Positions 1 through 7,656 of a stretch of 64,000 nucleotides of DNA are shown piece by piece. The notes beneath the pieces were generated by a model. That model saw only the letters and a program-made list of their open reading frames with translations. It was not told where the DNA came from and did no database searches. This DNA is from Bradyrhizobium arachidis. GTDB taxonomy: Bacteria; Pseudomonadota; Alphaproteobacteria; Rhizobiales; Xanthobacteraceae. The stretch covers positions 5,518,001 through 5,582,000 of the forward strand of contig NZ_CP030050.1 in assembly GCF_015291705.1 (NCBI RefSeq), given 5' to 3'. Within the stretch, counting starts at the first letter, position 1; every line of letters starts with the position of its first letter. The position numbers and the translations under genes were made by a program.

Positions 1-1086
1 AGTCTGGCGCTCGCGGCCTGCACGTCCCTGCCCCGCACGCCCTATACGGCAGCTGAGGCCAGCGCATCGCGTGTGCTCGATATCGACGGCCTCAGGCGCT
101 ATGCCGACGAGCCGGTCACGAAATTCAGCTTCGAGAAGGACACCAGCACCGCGACGAAAACCTATCTGGCGCTCTCGGGCGGCGGCGCCGACGGTGCCTA
201 TGGCGTCGGCGTGCTCAACGGCTGGACCGCGGCCAAAACCCGTCCGACCTTCTCGGTCGTCTCGGGCGTAAGCACCGGTGGCCTGATCGCGCCATTCGCG
301 TTTCTGGGGCCGCAATACGACGACACGCTGAGAGAGGTCTACACCAGCGGCATCGCGGAGAGCCTCCTGAACGACCCCAGCATCGTGCGGGTGCTGTTCG
401 GATCTGGCCTGTTCGGCAACACGCGGCTGCGCGAGCTGGTCGCCCGCTATGTCGGGCCGGAAATCCTGGCGCAGGTCGCGCGCGAGAATGCCAAGGGCCG
501 AAGGCTGCTGGTGGTCACGACCGATCTCGACACCCAGCGGACCGCGATCTGGGACATGGGCAAGATCGCAGCCGTCGGCACGCCCGAGGCGCTCAAGCTG
601 TTTCGCGACGTCATGGCGGCTTCCGCCAGCATTCCGCTGGTGTTTCCACCGATCATGATCGACGCCGAAGGCCAGGGCCGCAAATTTCAGGAGATGCACG
701 TCGACGGCGGCGTGACGTCGCCGGTGCTGACGCTGCCGGAGGCCCTGCTATTCCAGGGCAGCCGCCTGCCGGGCACCGCGAAGATGGACATCTACATCCT
801 CGTCAACAAGAAGATCGAACGCAATTTCGAGCTGGTTTCCAACAGCACCATCGACGTCGCCTCGCGCAGCCTGTCGGCGATCACGCAGTCGCAGACGCGC
901 TCGATCATCTTCTCCACCTACGATTTCGCCAAGCGCAACCGCCTTGGCTTCCATCTGTCCTACATCGCGCGCGATTATCCCGCGCCGCCGTCGGAAGGGT
1001 TCGACACCGCTTATATGCGGGCGCTGTACCAGTACGGATATGAGAAGGCGGCGGCGGGCGAGGCCTGGACCTCGACGCTCCCATGA
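1..1086 (+). CDS. Patatin-like phospholipase lipoprotein (5' partial)
   Basis: The frame is open from base 1, so the start codon lies upstream of the window. The first residues read SLALAACTSLPRTPY, the end of a lipoprotein signal with lipobox LAAC, so the mature protein is probably a membrane-anchored lipoprotein. Patatin landmarks follow in order: the glycine-rich oxyanion loop (GGGADGAYGVGV), the nucleophile elbow GVSTG, and the catalytic-aspartate motif DGG in MHVDGGVTSP. These indicate a Ser-Asp dyad lipid acyl hydrolase, with phospholipids as probable substrates. A GTG at 73 could be taken as a start, but it would remove the visible signal peptide. A TetR gene follows after about 130 bases. 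Family call firm, substrate unknown. Confidence 0.88.
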   Translation, partial: SLALAACTSLPRTPYTAAEASASRVLDIDGLRRYADEPVTKFSFEKDTSTATKTYLALSGGGADGAYGVGVLNGWTAAKTRPTFSVVSGVSTGGLIAPFAFLGPQYDDTLREVYTSGIAESLLNDPSIVRVLFGSGLFGNTRLRELVARYVGPEILAQVARENAKGRRLLVVTTDLDTQRTAIWDMGKIAAVGTPEALKLFRDVMAASASIPLVFPPIMIDAEGQGRKFQEMHVDGGVTSPVLTLPEALLFQGSRLPGTAKMDIYILVNKKIERNFELVSNSTIDVASRSLSAITQSQTRSIIFSTYDFAKRNRLGFHLSYIARDYPAPPSEGFDTAYMRALYQYGYEKAAAGEAWTSTLP

Positions 1087-1108
1087 GCACGTCGTGACGG
1101 AACGAGGT

Positions 1109-1132
1109 CGTATCGAGACCGTTGACGATACG
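1109..1132. promoter_or_regulatory. Inverted repeat upstream of the TetR gene
   Basis: CGTATCG and CGATACG form a perfect 7-bp inverted repeat with a 10-base spacer, about 85 bases before the TetR start. The same half-site, CGATAC, recurs in the palindrome at 2025-2043 downstream of the regulator. This could be a second site for the same TetR protein (autoregulation), which is inference only. Confidence 0.35.
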
Positions 1133-1216
1133 GCCAATTCGGCCAGATTCGCGATGACGCCCTCGCTCCCGCGCGATATAGAGCGAATGACAGGCAACGC
1201 GCAGGAATCATTGGGC

Positions 1217-1963
1217 ATGGGATTGACTGCGACCAGGACAAGATCGGCAGCGCAACGGCGCGAGGTGCCGAAATCGCGTGGCGGCCGGCCGACCAAAACC
1301 GCCGCGATCGAGCGCGACCAGCGGCTGATCGAGGTCGCCACCCGCCTGTTCCTGGACCGCGGTTTTGATGCGACCTCGCTCGACGCGGTCGCCGAAGCTG
1401 CACGGGTCAGCAAGCCGACCGTCTATTCCCGTTACGGCGACAAGCGCGGCCTGTTTGCCGCCGTGCTGAGGCGCGAGATCGAGCGCTGGCTTGCGCCGCT
1501 GTCGGCGGCGGCGGAGACGCAGCTCTCCAGCGCCTCGGATATCCCTGTCGAGCAGCGCCTGGTCGAGATCGGGCGCGAAATGCTGACCTTCACCTGCGGA
1601 CCCGATGCCGTCGCCTTCAGCCGCATGATGACGTCACAGGCCATCAACTTCCCCGACGTCGCCAAGCTCGGCAAGGAGGAAGGCTGGCTCAAGGCCGTCT
1701 CCACCACGGCGCGCTTCTTCGACCATCTGGTGGCGCAAGGCGCGCTCGACCTCGAGGACACGACGATCGCAGCGGAAGTGTTCCTCGACGTCGTCGTCGG
1801 CCACACCCACCGCATGGCGACGTTCGGAATGGCGCTCGAGATGAAGCCGGCGGAAAAGCGCATGCGCGCCGCCATCAAGCTGTTCCTGGCCGGTGCGCTC
1901 GGCCGTGCGGCCCGCGTCCAAGACGCGGCTAAAGGCCCGCAACGGCGGCGTCCCTCCCGCTGA
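1217..1963 (+). CDS. TetR/AcrR family transcriptional regulator
   Basis: A protein of about 248 residues. After a basic N-terminal tail the TetR helix-turn-helix is clear: LIEVATRLFLDRGFDATSLD, then VAEAARVSKPTVYSRYGDKR with its recognition helix and the typical Y-x-x-F/Y-G-x-K ending. The rest is a helical ligand-binding domain of the AcrR type, including a C-terminal AefR-like region. In-frame ATGs occur at 1154, 1187 and 1217. I chose 1217 because the extra upstream residues look non-coding and the basic tail then starts cleanly, but 1187 is possible. It ends 50 bases before a sigma70-like promoter carrying a 19-bp palindrome built on CGATAC/GTATGG, a likely operator. Ligand unknown. Confidence 0.85.
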   Translation: MGLTATRTRSAAQRREVPKSRGGRPTKTAAIERDQRLIEVATRLFLDRGFDATSLDAVAEAARVSKPTVYSRYGDKRGLFAAVLRREIERWLAPLSAAAETQLSSASDIPVEQRLVEIGREMLTFTCGPDAVAFSRMMTSQAINFPDVAKLGKEEGWLKAVSTTARFFDHLVAQGALDLEDTTIAAEVFLDVVVGHTHRMATFGMALEMKPAEKRMRAAIKLFLAGALGRAARVQDAAKGPQRRRPSR

Positions 1964-2012
1964 CAATTCCGTGAGCTTGCGATCTATCCCCTGGGCGAGC
2001 GCGCCCTTGCCA

Positions 2013-2043
2013 TTGACCAAAATAAAACGATACGGTATGGTTT
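2013..2043 (+). promoter_or_regulatory. Candidate sigma70 promoter overlapped by a TetR-type palindrome
   Basis: A -35 element TTGACC (2013-2018) is separated by 17 bases from a -10-like TATGGT (2036-2041). The spacer and -10 are covered by the palindrome AAACGATACGGTATGGTTT (2025-2043), whose arms pair except at the spacer positions. The geometry is that of a repressor operator blocking polymerase. It points toward the exported PepSY-like gene starting at 2215, leaving an untranslated leader of about 165 bases. The adjacent TetR protein is the obvious candidate ligand (inference). Confidence 0.6.
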
Positions 2044-2214
2044 AGTTATAGGTGAGGCGAACCGCTTTTTTCACCAGCCCCAAAAGAGGTTCGTATCGCC
2101 AAGATCGCCGCGACGGGTACAGCCCGCCACGACGCTCCGCGGCCGACCGATGCCCAAGGTCGGCCGCGTCTACTCTGGGTGACCAAGCCCGCTCGCCGAC
2201 CAAAGGTTTCGAGC

Positions 2215-2817
2215 ATGACGACAGCCACACGATGGACCTTGCCGTTGCTGGCGATCAGCCTGTCCGCGCTTCTCTTGGCCGCGCCCGCGCGAGCGATCGT
2301 GACCGCGGGGACGCCGACCTCCCTGCACAGCGACACAGATGGGGATGCCGAGGCCGACCGCCAAGCGGTCAGCCGCGAGATCGAACGCTTCCGCAGCTCG
2401 TCGATCTCGATCAGCCAGGCCATGGCGATCGCCGAGGCCCGTCACGCCGGCGCCACCACCGCGGATGTGAGTTTTGACGGCGGCTCCGGCGTGCCGGTCT
2501 ACCGCGTGAAGACCCTGCACAACGACCGGATCTGGCGCCATACCATCAACGCCAGGACCGGCGAGCTCGTCGGCGGCGAGGCCGCCCTTCCCCCTGCCGA
2601 GCTCGACCTCGAGGACCGCGACAACCTCGCAGCGCTCGGCGCGATCAGGCACCGCCTCGTGGACGCAGTACGCGTCGCCGAGCGCGCCGCCTCGGGCAAG
2701 GCGATCAGCGGGGGCCTCGTGCGCGAGCGCGGTCGGCTGAATTTCTCGATCGTCGTCGTCAGCGGCGACGATCTCAAGGAGGTCACCCTCGAGCCGCCGG
2801 GTGCCCGGGCCAAGTAG
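2215..2817 (+). CDS. Exported PepSY-like domain protein
   Basis: A protein of about 200 residues. It begins with a Sec signal (MTTATRWTLPLLAISLSALL, cleavage probably after APARA). Residues about 60-130 resemble a PepSY unit: an amphipathic helix with SISQAMAIAEARHAGATT, then a strand pair reading VPVYRVKTLHNDRIWRHTIN and ending in the typical INARTGELVGGE. The C-terminal third is uncharacterised. PepSY proteins are periplasmic modulators or inhibitors; a protease or metal role cannot be read here. A GTG at 2179 would add 12 residues, but the ATG at 2215 puts the signal peptide at the N-terminus. The upstream palindrome and promoter suggest control by the neighbouring TetR protein. Confidence 0.7.
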   Translation: MTTATRWTLPLLAISLSALLLAAPARAIVTAGTPTSLHSDTDGDAEADRQAVSREIERFRSSSISISQAMAIAEARHAGATTADVSFDGGSGVPVYRVKTLHNDRIWRHTINARTGELVGGEAALPPAELDLEDRDNLAALGAIRHRLVDAVRVAERAASGKAISGGLVRERGRLNFSIVVVSGDDLKEVTLEPPGARAK

Positions 2818-2845
2818 CGGCGGCCACATTCCCGCCGAAAAGCCA

Positions 2846-2874
2846 TTGACGGGCGCCAGACTCTCCCGCATAAG
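2846..2874 (+). promoter_or_regulatory. Sigma70-type promoter of the asd leader
   Basis: TTGACG at 2846-2851, a spacer of exactly 17 bases, then CATAAG at 2869-2874 (four of six matches to TATAAT). Transcription would start near 2881, only about two bases before the ATG at 2883, so the leader peptide mRNA would be leaderless or nearly so. Confidence 0.75.
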
Positions 2875-2882
2875 TCGCCGCC

Positions 2883-2954
2883 ATGTTCACGACCACCAAA
2901 CGCACGACCAAAACCACCACGGCCTTCGGGGCCCGGGGAGGCGTGCGCGTGTAG
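2883..2954 (+). CDS. Threonine-rich leader peptide of the asd attenuator (23 aa)
   Basis: The ATG at 2883 opens a 23-codon frame ending in TAG. Its beginning reads MFTTTKRTTKTTT: eight of 23 residues are threonine, with two lysines. Runs of codons for the regulated end-product are the hallmark of ribosome-mediated attenuation (compare E. coli thrL). The peptide lies just downstream of a good promoter with almost no 5' untranslated region, as described for the leaderless trpL leader of Sinorhizobium. The Thr codons end at about 2921, immediately before RNA segments that can form alternative hairpins, and an intrinsic terminator follows before asd. There is no Shine-Dalgarno sequence, as expected for leaderless translation. 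I know of no standard gene name for it. Confidence 0.85.
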   Translation: MFTTTKRTTKTTTAFGARGGVRV

Positions 2955-2986
2955 TCGTCGACTAAAACGCATCAGGTCTACCGAAG
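2924..2986 (+). promoter_or_regulatory. Predicted antiterminator pairing in the asd leader RNA
   Basis: CTTCGGGGCC (2924-2933) can pair with GGTC (2975-2978) plus CCGAAG (2981-2986), giving ten pairs including one G-U and a two-base bulge. The right arm takes up the first bases of the terminator stem. A ribosome stalled on the Thr codons leaves 2924-2933 free; a ribosome reaching the stop codon covers it. A small hairpin TAGTC-GTC-GACTA (2952-2964) lies between the arms. Pairings were found by eye, not by energy calculation. Confidence 0.6.
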
Positions 2987-3015
2987 CCCCGCCCTCGATG
3001 GTCCGGGGCTTTTTT
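2984..3015 (+). terminator. Intrinsic terminator/attenuator before asd
   Basis: AAGCCCCG (2984-2991) pairs with CGGGGCTT (3004-3011) around a 12-base loop and runs into six T residues (3010-3015). It sits between the Thr-rich leader frame and asd, the position of a transcription attenuator. Confidence 0.85.
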
Positions 3016-3046
3016 GTTGTCTCAATCGATCTCAATGGAGGACAAA

Positions 3047-4072
3047 GTGAGTAACGATCCCGTCGTCGCGATTGTCGGCGTCACCGGTGCGGTGGGCGCC
3101 GAATTCATCGCCACCATGGACAAGCGCGGCTTCCGCGTCGGCAAGCTCAAGGCGCTGGCGAGCGCCCGCTCGGCCGGCAAGACGGTGTCGTTCCGCGGCC
3201 AGACCGTCGTCATCGAGGAATTGACCGAGCGCGCCTTCGAGGGCGTCGACATCGCGCTGTTTTCGGCCGGCAGCGGCATCTCCAAGAAGTTCGCGCCGAT
3301 TGCGGTCAAGTCGGGCGCCGTCGTCGTCGACAACTCCTCCGCCTTCCGCATGGATCCGAACGTGCCGCTGGTGATCCCCGAGGTGAACGGCAACCGCATC
3401 CGCGACCACAAGGGCATCATCGCCAACCCGAACTGCGCCGCCATCACCGCACTGGTGCCGCTCTGGCCGATCCACCAGAAGAACCGCATCAAGCGCGTCA
3501 TCATCTCGACATATCAGGCGGCCTCCGGCGCCGGTGCCGCAGCGATGGAGGAGCTCGTCGAATCCACCCGCGCCAATCTCAACGGGCAGGTCTATACGCC
3601 CAAGGTGATGCCGCACCCCTACGCCTTCAATCTTTTCAACCACAATACGGCCATCGACCCTGACACCGGCTACAACGACGAAGAGACCAAGGTTATCAAG
3701 GAGACCCGCAAGATCTTCGAGGACGAGAAGATCGCAATCGGTGTGACCTGCGTCCGCGTGCCGGTGCTGCGCGCGCATTGCGAGGCCATCACCTTCGAAT
3801 GCGAGAAGGAGATCACCGAGGACCAGGTTCGCGCGATCATGGCGCAGGCGCCCGGCGTGAAGGTGGTCGACGACCGCGCCAGGAACTATTTCCCGATGCC
3901 GATCGACGCCTCAGGGCAAGACGACGTCCTCGTCGGCCGCATCCGCAAGGATCTCAGCGATCCCTCCGGGCATTCGATCTCGATGTTCGTGGCGGCCGAT
4001 CAACTGCTCAAGGGCGCCGCGCTGAATGCCGTGCAGATCGCAGAGCTCTTGCCGCAGCGGGTGATGGCGTAA
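3047..4072 (+). CDS. asd: Aspartate-semialdehyde dehydrogenase
   Basis: Asd converts aspartyl-4-phosphate to aspartate-4-semialdehyde with NADPH, the branch point to lysine/diaminopimelate, methionine and threonine. The 341-residue protein has the N-terminal nucleotide loop (VAIVGVTGAVGAEF), the phosphate-binding segment FSAGSGISKKFAP and VVDNSSAFR, and the catalytic cysteine in IANPNCAAITALVP. The GTG at 3047 is preferred because GGAGG lies five bases upstream; an ATG at 3035 and a TTG at 3014 are in frame but have no such site, and 3014 lies inside the terminator T-tract. The upstream attenuator with Thr codons implies repression when charged threonyl-tRNA is plentiful. A dispersed repeat follows the gene. 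Confidence 0.97.
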   Translation: MSNDPVVAIVGVTGAVGAEFIATMDKRGFRVGKLKALASARSAGKTVSFRGQTVVIEELTERAFEGVDIALFSAGSGISKKFAPIAVKSGAVVVDNSSAFRMDPNVPLVIPEVNGNRIRDHKGIIANPNCAAITALVPLWPIHQKNRIKRVIISTYQAASGAGAAAMEELVESTRANLNGQVYTPKVMPHPYAFNLFNHNTAIDPDTGYNDEETKVIKETRKIFEDEKIAIGVTCVRVPVLRAHCEAITFECEKEITEDQVRAIMAQAPGVKVVDDRARNYFPMPIDASGQDDVLVGRIRKDLSDPSGHSISMFVAADQLLKGAALNAVQIAELLPQRVMA

Positions 4073-4095
4073 CCGGTGCTGTAGGAACAGGTATC

Positions 4096-4190
4096 GTAGG
4101 GTGGGCAAAGGCGCGCAAGCGCCGTGCCCACCACTTCTCTCGTGCATTCAAGAAAGAAGACGTGGGCACGCTTCGCTTTGCCCACCCTAC
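4096..4190. repeat. Bradyrhizobium-type intergenic palindrome (GTAGGGTGGGCAAAG family)
   Basis: The element begins GTAGGGTGGGCAAAG and ends CTTTGCCCACCCTAC, a perfect 15-bp terminal inverted repeat. Inside are a second pair (GTGCCCAC and GTGGGCAC) and a small hairpin. It lies between the convergent genes asd and queA. I recognise the sequence as a high-copy intergenic element of Bradyrhizobium from memory; copy number is not checked here. It may also act as a bidirectional terminator. Confidence 0.75.
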
Positions 4191-4200
4191 GGCGCCGGCG

Positions 4201-5274
4201 CTAGCCGTCTGCCCGGAACAGCAGACACGCATCCCCATACGAGTAGAACCGGTACTCATTCGCAACGGCGTGCGCATAGGCCTGCTTCATCGTCTCCAAC
4301 CCCGCGAATGCCGACACCAGCATGAACAGTGTCGACTTCGGCAGGTGGAAATTCGTCATCAGGACATCGACGGCCCGGAAGCGGTAGCCAGGCGTGATGA
4401 AGATCGAGGTCTCCGCCGTAAACGGCTGGATGGTGCCGTCTTCGCTCGCCGCGCTTTCGAGCAGCCTTAGCGACGTTGTGCCGACGGCGACGATGCGGCC
4501 GCCGTTCTTCCGCGCGGTGTTGAGCCGCTCCGCCGTCTCGGCCGAGATGGTGCCCCACTCCGCATGCATCTTGTGGCCGTCGGTGTCGTCCACCTTCACG
4601 GGGAGGAACGTCCCCGCCCCGACATGCAGCGTGACGCGGTTGATGCCGACACCGCGCGCGTGCAATGCCTGCTCAAGCGCCGCCGTGAAATGCAGGCCCG
4701 CGGTCGGCGCTGCGACCGCGCCTTCATTGGCCGCGAACATGGTCTGGTAGTCCGCAAGATCCTGATCGTCGGGCGTGCGCTTGGAGGCGATGTAGGGCGG
4801 CAGCGGCGGGCTGCCGAGATCGGCGATGGCCTGGTCGAGTGCGGGCCCATGGAACGAGAACGACAGCGTCACCTCGCCCTCGCTGCCCTTGGCCTCGACC
4901 TCGGCGTCGAGATGGCCGAGCAGGCAGATCTTGCCCTCATTGCCGAAGCGGATGCGGTCGCCGGCAACAAGCTTCTTCGCCGGCTTCACCAGCGCCTGCC
5001 AGCGCGAGCCGTCGAGACGCTTGATCAACGTCGCCTCGATCTTCGGCTCGGTCTCGCGGCCGATGCGGCGACCCTTCAATTGTGCCGCGATCACCTTGGT
5101 GTCGTTGACGACGAGCTGGTCACCCGCCTTCAGCCATTGCGGCAAATCCGCGATGGACTGGTCGCGCAGCGCGCCGCCCTCCACGACCAGCATCTTCGCG
5201 GAGTCGCGCGGGCTCGCCGGGCGCAACGCGATGCGCTCGGCGGGCAGATCGAAGTCGAAGAGATCGGTGCGCAT
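4201..5274 (-). CDS. queA: S-adenosylmethionine:tRNA ribosyltransferase-isomerase
   Basis: QueA transfers and isomerises the ribosyl moiety of SAM onto 7-aminomethyl-7-deazaguanine in tRNA, giving epoxyqueuosine at the wobble base. The 357-residue length is normal. The protein starts [20 protein letters not shown], followed by the conserved [17 protein letters not shown], the core APTAGLHFT, the motif [12 protein letters not shown], and the C-terminal [18 protein letters not shown] and [12 protein letters not shown]. The start ATG is at 5274. The gene lies at the end of a minus-strand group (coaD, cyclophilin, secreted protein, cyclophilin, queA), separated from the last cyclophilin by a palindromic repeat. 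Confidence 0.97.
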   Translation of the reverse strand: MRTDLFDFDLPAERIALRPASPRDSAKMLVVEGGALRDQSIADLPQWLKAGDQLVVNDTKVIAAQLKGRRIGRETEPKIEATLIKRLDGSRWQALVKPAKKLVAGDRIRFGNEGKICLLGHLDAEVEAKGSEGEVTLSFSFHGPALDQAIADLGSPPLPPYIASKRTPDDQDLADYQTMFAANEGAVAAPTAGLHFTAALEQALHARGVGINRVTLHVGAGTFLPVKVDDTDGHKMHAEWGTISAETAERLNTARKNGGRIVAVGTTSLRLLESAASEDGTIQPFTAETSIFITPGYRFRAVDVLMTNFHLPKSTLFMLVSAFAGLETMKQAYAHAVANEYRFYSYGDACLLFRADG

Positions 5275-5286
5275 GTCTCACTAGCG

Positions 5287-5384
5287 CCGTCATTCCGGAC
5301 GCCGCGCCTCGAGCGCGGCGATCCGGAATCCCGAGATTGTGGTGCGAGATTCCGGGTTCGCGCTTCGCGCGCCCCGGAATGACG
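5287..5384. repeat. Intergenic palindrome (CCGTCATTCCGG family)
   Basis: The ends are inverted repeats: CCGTCATTCCGG at the left and CCGGAATGACGG at the right. Inner pairs include GGAATC...GATTCC and runs of GCGC. It fills the gap between queA and the upstream cyclophilin. This is another element type I recognise as dispersed in Bradyrhizobium genomes. Confidence 0.7.
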
Positions 5385-5389
5385 GGCAA

Positions 5390-5854
5390 CTATTCCTTGT
5401 CCGCCGCCATCCGCGCCTTGACGATCTTGTCGGGGTTCTGCACCGGCTCGCCGCGCTTGATCTTGTCGACGTTCTCCATGCCCTCGGTGACCTTGCCCCA
5501 CACCGTGTACTGGTTGTCGAGGAAGCGGGCGTCGTCGAAGCAGATGAAGAACTGGCTGTCGCCGGAATCGGGGTTGGCGGCGCGGGCCATCGAGGCGGTG
5601 CCGCGCACATGCGGCTCCTTGTTGAACTCGGCCTTCAGCTTCTTGCCGGAGCCGCCGGTGCCGGTGCCGTGCGGGCAGCCAGTCTGCGCCATGAAACCCT
5701 CGATGACGCGGTGGAATACGATGCCGTCGTAGAAGCCTTCGCGGACCAGCTCCTTGATGCGCGCGACATGACCGGGCGCGAGGTCAGGCCGCATCTCGAT
5801 GGTAACGGGGCCCTGCGTGGTCTCGAGGATCAGGGTGTTTTCGGTGGCGCTCAT
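5390..5854 (-). CDS. ppiB: Cytoplasmic cyclophilin-type peptidyl-prolyl isomerase
   Basis: A 154-residue single-domain cyclophilin with no signal peptide, so it should act in the cytoplasm on proline isomerisation during folding. Family motifs are present: FHRVIEGFMAQTGCPHGTGT with the catalytic arginine, MARAANPDSGDSQFFICFDD, and the tryptophan-containing loop YTVWGKVTEGMENVDKI. The start ATG overlaps the stop of the upstream gene (ATGA), implying translational coupling. It is a paralogue of the exported cyclophilin at 6276-6863. The symbol is given by analogy. Confidence 0.93.
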   Translation of the reverse strand: MSATENTLILETTQGPVTIEMRPDLAPGHVARIKELVREGFYDGIVFHRVIEGFMAQTGCPHGTGTGGSGKKLKAEFNKEPHVRGTASMARAANPDSGDSQFFICFDDARFLDNQYTVWGKVTEGMENVDKIKRGEPVQNPDKIVKARMAADKE

Positions 5855-6261
5855 GCTCGTCTCTCTTGCGTTGGAGGTGAAGTCTTACGATTACGGAACT
5901 GGATCACGAATGGACGCCCCGCGGCCGCGCCGGCCATTGCATCGGTAAATGGCACTGGCGTGCAGCGTTGCAACGCCTCCATCACAGCGATCCGGTATTG
6001 CAGCCGGTCATTGTCGGAGGCCTCCGCGGATTCATAGGTAATCCTCGGATGGCCCAGAATGTTTCCGGACCGGTTAAAGCTCACGACGACGGTGATGTCG
6101 ATAGGGCGGGCCTTGGCGGGCGGCGGCGGCTTCCAGCAGGTCCGCAGGTGCCGGAAGATGTCCTGGATGGTGTTGACCGGCGCGTCCTCGGCGGCCGCAC
6201 TGGAGACGCCGAAGAGCAGCACCGCGGCAGTCAGCAGAAGCCTTTTGCCGCAGCGCGCCAT
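5851..6261 (-). CDS. Small secreted protein, TonB C-terminal-like fold
   Basis: A protein of 136 residues with a clear signal peptide (MARCGKRLLLTAAVLLFGVS, cleavage near SAAAE). The mature part reads TCWKPPPPAK...DITVVVSFNRSGNILGHPRI...AVMEALQRCTPVPFTD...FVIQFRNRK. A cysteine and proline-rich start, a strand with G-x-I-L-G-x-P, a helix ending in a cysteine and a final F-x-I-x-F strand match the TonB C-terminal or TolA-like fold seen in many small Rhizobiales periplasmic proteins. The two cysteines could form a disulfide. It lies between two cyclophilin genes and overlaps the downstream one by four bases. Fold by pattern only, function unknown. Confidence 0.75.
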   Translation of the reverse strand: MARCGKRLLLTAAVLLFGVSSAAAEDAPVNTIQDIFRHLRTCWKPPPPAKARPIDITVVVSFNRSGNILGHPRITYESAEASDNDRLQYRIAVMEALQRCTPVPFTDAMAGAAAGRPFVIQFRNRKTSPPTQERRA

Positions 6262-6275
6262 GGCTCCATCCTTGA

Positions 6276-6863
6276 CTACTTGATGTCGGAGGCGACCTGC
6301 ACCTTCACCATCTTGTCGGGATCGGTGACGGTGCCGCCGGGGGAGCCGGGCGGAGCCTTCTTCAGCTTGTCGACGACGTCCATGCCCTGCACGACCTCGC
6401 CGATCACGGTGTACTGGTTATCGAGGCTGCCGCCGTCGGCGAACATGATGAAGAACTGCGAGTTGGCGCTATCGACGCTGTCGCCGCGCCGGGCCATGCC
6501 GACGATGCCGCGCGCGAAATGCACCTTGGAGAATTCCTGCTTCAAGTTCGGATATTTCGAGCCGCCGGTGCCGTTGCCGTTCTGGCCGTCGCCGGTCTGG
6601 GCCATGAAGCCGTCCATGACGCGGTGGAACGGCACGTTGTTGTAGAAGCCCTCACGCGCGAGCTGCTTGAGGCGCTCGGCATGCTGGGGCGCGATGTCGG
6701 TCCGCAGCTTGATGACGATGCGGCCCTTGGTGGTGTCGATCACGAGCGCATTGGCCTTGTCGAGATTGGCCGGCAGCTGCTGCGCCACCGCCGGGACCGC
6801 GCTCAAGGGAACGGCCACGAGCGCGACGAACATCGTGGCAAGAATTGCGAGACGACGGATCAT
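6276..6863 (-). CDS. Exported cyclophilin-type peptidyl-prolyl isomerase
   Basis: A 195-residue cyclophilin beginning with a signal peptide (MIRRLAILATMFVALVAVPL, cleavage probably after VPAVAQQ), so it acts in the periplasm. The domain shows FHRVMDGFMAQTGDGQNGNG, GMARRGDSVDSANSQFFIMF and YTVIGEVVQGMDVVDKL. The loop that carries tryptophan in cyclosporin-sensitive cyclophilins reads YTVIG, so sensitivity is probably low, as for E. coli PpiA. It is the first of three closely packed genes with the small secreted protein and the cytoplasmic cyclophilin. Confidence 0.92.
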   Translation of the reverse strand: MIRRLAILATMFVALVAVPLSAVPAVAQQLPANLDKANALVIDTTKGRIVIKLRTDIAPQHAERLKQLAREGFYNNVPFHRVMDGFMAQTGDGQNGNGTGGSKYPNLKQEFSKVHFARGIVGMARRGDSVDSANSQFFIMFADGGSLDNQYTVIGEVVQGMDVVDKLKKAPPGSPGGTVTDPDKMVKVQVASDIK

Positions 6864-6900
6864 GGAAACTCCGGATCAGGTGAGATGAAAAAGCGCGCCG

Positions 6901-7398
6901 TTATCCGGCGAATTTTGCCTTGAGCAGGTTTGCGACGAGCGGCGGGACGAAGGCCGAGACATCTCCGCCCATGCCGGCGATCTGACGCACCAATGTGCCG
7001 GTAATCGGGCGCACCAGCGGAGAGGCCGGCAGGAAGACGGTTTGCACCTCGGGCGCCATCGTGCCGTTCATGCCGGCGAGCTGCATCTCGTAGTCGAGGT
7101 CGGTGCCGTCGCGCAGGCCCCGGATCATGATGGTCGCACCGTATTTGCGCGCCGCGGTGACGGCGAGATCGTCGTAGGTCACGGCCTCGAGCGTGCAGCC
7201 GCCCTGGGCTGCCACCGGCCCACAGACGTCATGGAGCATCTTGAGCCGCTCCTCGGTCGAAAACAGCGGCTTCTTGCCGGGATGGATTCCGACCGCGACC
7301 ACCAGCCGGTCGCACAGCGGGACACTGCTCCGGACCACGTCCAGATGGCCGTTGGTGATGGGGTCGAAGGAACCTGGGTAGAAGGCAATGCGCAGCAT
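6901..7398 (-). CDS. coaD: Phosphopantetheine adenylyltransferase
   Basis: CoaD adenylylates 4'-phosphopantetheine to dephospho-CoA, the penultimate step of coenzyme A synthesis. The 165-residue protein has the nucleotidyltransferase signature [15 protein letters not shown] (T/HxGH), the [14 protein letters not shown] region, the [21 protein letters not shown] stretch with the substrate-binding arginine, and a C-terminal [20 protein letters not shown] in the place of the ISSTLVRE motif. The ATG at 7398 is preferred over a GTG at 7404. The next gene downstream is the exported cyclophilin, 37 bases away. Confidence 0.97.
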   Translation of the reverse strand: MLRIAFYPGSFDPITNGHLDVVRSSVPLCDRLVVAVGIHPGKKPLFSTEERLKMLHDVCGPVAAQGGCTLEAVTYDDLAVTAARKYGATIMIRGLRDGTDLDYEMQLAGMNGTMAPEVQTVFLPASPLVRPITGTLVRQIAGMGGDVSAFVPPLVANLLKAKFAG

Positions 7399-7656
7399 GG
7401 CCACGTCCTACCGCGCCCGGCCCGGCGCGGCAAGCCAGACAGGTTCCCTGCCCGTTTCCCGCAGATTCTACCGCCCATCCTGTCGGCGGCGGCCCATTTG
7501 TTTCGTCCTCGGGGCGGCCACGAAACAAAACGGAGCGCGAACGAAACCATTTCCGACATCCGCGAAGACGTCCGGAAACTGGCCATGGTTACTAATCCGC
7601 CCAACAAACGACGGGCCGCACACTGGGCGTCGCGGCCGCATCACAGGGGACTGTCA

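Noticed and set aside
3014..3046. TTG or ATG start of asd upstream of 3047
   Set aside because: The TTG lies in the attenuator T-tract and neither has a ribosome site at proper distance; the GTG at 3047 has GGAGG five bases upstream.
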